6,676 nt of DNA, from assembly GCA_964486145.1 (NCBI GenBank), contig CAZAMT010000232.1, forward strand, positions 1-6,676, read 5' to 3'. The position numbers were made by a program, and so were the translations under genes. Origin of the DNA: CAZAMT01 sp964486145. GTDB taxonomy: Bacteria > Bacteroidota > Bacteroidia > Bacteroidales > JAAAOM01. Position 1 is the first letter of the stretch; each line of letters opens with the position of its first letter. The notes below the pieces were generated by a model, which was given only the letters and a program-made list of their open reading frames with translations, was not told the DNA's origin and ran no database searches. Below, piece by piece: positions 5,654-6,676 of the stretch.

Positions 5654-6631
5654 CTACATCATCATACGGGGTTCATTATTCCTGAAAATCACTTTTAACA
5701 ATCTCTTTTTTCTTGCCCTGATTTTCATTTTCTGATCAAAGAAAATTCCGAACGGATCTACAACTTTTTTTATTACTGCTGTTTTATCTGATTCTGCAGC
5801 AGTTGTTGTCAGGCTTATCACCGGTATAGTCGATTCGTTTATTATGTGATGAGCTACAGCTCCTATGTAATTGTCCCTTGTTGCACTTTCCTGATGTGTC
5901 ATAATGAGGTACATATCGGCATCAACTTCCTGGCTGTACTGAATAATTTTTTTATACGCAGGTTCAGTACTTCGCTTGAAGAGTTTTATACTACAATCAA
6001 TTCCATTTTCGGTTATGGTTCCCTGTGCTTTTTTCAGCTTGGCATAAATGCGGCTTTTTGAATAGCTAATACCGCCCATGAGAACAGAGACAAGATGAAT
6101 GGAAACATTGTAATGCATCCCGAAAGTAATGGCATTAAACACCTGTGCCCTTGTTTCTTTCGAGAGGTCAAGCGGCACAATGATACGTTTTCCGAGTGAT
6201 GTGTGATTTCCTTTTACCGTGATCACCGGTGACGATGAACGACTGACAACTTGCGTTATGGTTGATCCCAGAACTTTGACTGACGAGCCTTCCTGATGGT
6301 TTTCTCCAAGCACAATGTACCTTGCATTTAATTCATTTGCTGTTTGCAGTATTTTATCATATATCTTGCCCCGGTCAATTTTCGTTATCATTTTAATGTC
6401 AGGGTACTTTTCATCAACTTCAGTTAATTTGTTTTTAGCTGCATCGGTGATTTTAACAAGTTCATCCGATGAACGGGTAACCTCCGTAAGGAAGTCTCCT
6501 TTTGGTATTACATAAAGCAGATGAATGGTACCATTGAAATATTTGGCAACGTTTACAGCCATTTCAAGAGCCTTGAATGATGGCTCCTGGAAATCAATCG
6601 GTACGAGTATATTCTTTCTGTTTTCTTTCAT
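5654..6631 (-). CDS. Tandem-domain universal stress protein (UspA family) upstream of the mrp operon
   Basis: Predicted soluble cytoplasmic protein of 325 residues with two Usp (Rossmann-like) domains. Domain 1 spans about residues 5-140: it opens with the beta strand NILVPIDF and ends with the LGST...SPVITV strand and helix. Domain 2 spans about residues 148-276: it opens with RIIVPLDLS and ends with IPVISL. The usual ATP motif is G-x2-G-x9-G-S/T. In domain 1 it reads G109-x2-H112-x9-G122-S123, so the second glycine is histidine. In domain 2 only the distal G257-A258 remains. ATP binding is therefore doubtful, at least in domain 2. After domain 2 comes a tail of about 38 residues rich in Lys and Arg (301-317) ending in three Met. 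The ATG at 6631 is preferred: a longer frame begins with TTG at 6652, but the ATG lies immediately before the first beta strand, behind an A/T-rich leader. It is the first gene of the cluster, 62 bases upstream of mrpA. The Usp family is sure; a role in controlling Mrp is inferred from gene order only. Confidence 0.9.
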   Translation of the reverse strand: MKENRKNILVPIDFQEPSFKALEMAVNVAKYFNGTIHLLYVIPKGDFLTEVTRSSDELVKITDAAKNKLTEVDEKYPDIKMITKIDRGKIYDKILQTANELNARYIVLGENHQEGSSVKVLGSTITQVVSRSSSPVITVKGNHTSLGKRIIVPLDLSKETRAQVFNAITFGMHYNVSIHLVSVLMGGISYSKSRIYAKLKKAQGTITENGIDCSIKLFKRSTEPAYKKIIQYSQEVDADMYLIMTHQESATRDNYIGAVAHHIINESTIPVISLTTTAAESDKTAVIKKVVDPFGIFFDQKMKIRARKKRLLKVIFRNNEPRMMM

Positions 6632-6652
6632 CTGTTTAAAATTTGTGACCAA
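6626..6652 (-). repeat. Start-region repeat, copy 1 (over the usp ATG)
   Basis: A 27-base block ends six bases into usp. It matches the block over the mrpE start (941-967) at 24 of 27 positions without gaps. The shared core is TGGTCACAA, one variable base, TTTTAAACA, one variable base, then ATGAAA. The placement relative to the start codon and the reading frame is the same in both copies. A role as a translation-initiation element or duplicated leader is inferred. Confidence 0.7.
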
Positions 6653-6668
6653 ACCTGAAATTTGGCAC
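6645..6668 (-). promoter_or_regulatory. Inverted repeat in the usp leader
   Basis: GTGCCAAA (6668-6661) can pair with TTTGG + CAC (6653-6645) across a seven-base loop, with one bulged T: eight base pairs in all. The right arm overlaps the start-region repeat, and the structure ends 13 bases before the usp ATG. It could be an operator or a leader hairpin. The pairing is not preserved in front of mrpE. Confidence 0.35.
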
Positions 6669-6676
6669 TCATTTCA

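Noticed and set aside
5654..6652. usp starting at TTG 6652 (332 residues)
   Set aside because: TTG is a rarer start. The ATG at 6631 lies next to the first beta strand of the fold.

Overview
The window holds one minus-strand gene cluster: a seven-gene Mrp (also called Mnh or Sha) cation/proton antiporter operon, mrpABCDEFG, preceded by a gene for a tandem-domain universal stress protein (Usp). In transcription order, from high to low coordinates, it reads usp - mrpA - mrpB - mrpC - mrpD - mrpE - mrpF - mrpG. All eight coding sequences are intact. The window opens two bases past the mrpG stop codon and closes 45 bases upstream of the usp ATG, so the terminator and probably the main promoter lie outside it. 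No stretch of more than about 100 bases lacks a gene. I see no RNA gene, CRISPR array or mobile element.

The base composition is moderately AT-rich. Most starts sit behind A/T-rich leaders without a Shine-Dalgarno sequence, and the Usp second domain has a degenerate 'MTHQE' style motif. Together these suggest Bacteroidota, possibly a Bacteroidales or Marinilabiliales-like environmental lineage. This is an inference from style, not a database match.

Layout: usp (5654-6631), then a 62-base gap with an inverted repeat, then mrpA (3282-5591), mrpB (2872-3285, 4-base overlap), mrpC (2537-2881, 10-base overlap and a strong ribosome binding site), mrpD (1049-2524, 12-base gap), a 102-base gap, mrpE (614-946, short form), mrpF (325-597) and mrpG (3-335, 11-base overlap). 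Mrp antiporters work as one hetero-oligomeric membrane complex. MrpA and MrpD are homologues of the antiporter-like subunits of respiratory complex I (NuoL/M/N), MrpC resembles NuoK, and B, E, F and G are small membrane subunits. The complex exchanges cytoplasmic Na+ (sometimes Li+ or K+) for external H+ and supports salt and alkali tolerance. Usp is probably a cytoplasmic stress or nucleotide-responsive partner or regulator, inferred from gene order.

The core operon is a known system. Its less ordinary points are: (1) a near-identical block of about 27 bases directly over the start codons of both usp and mrpE, 5.7 kb apart; (2) a short MrpE lacking the N-terminal hydrophobic hairpin, preceded by a gap with two 17-codon micro-ORFs that overlap head to tail into the mrpE start; (3) a Usp with altered nucleotide-binding motifs and a strongly basic C-terminal tail; and (4) inverted repeats in the usp leader and between usp and mrpA.
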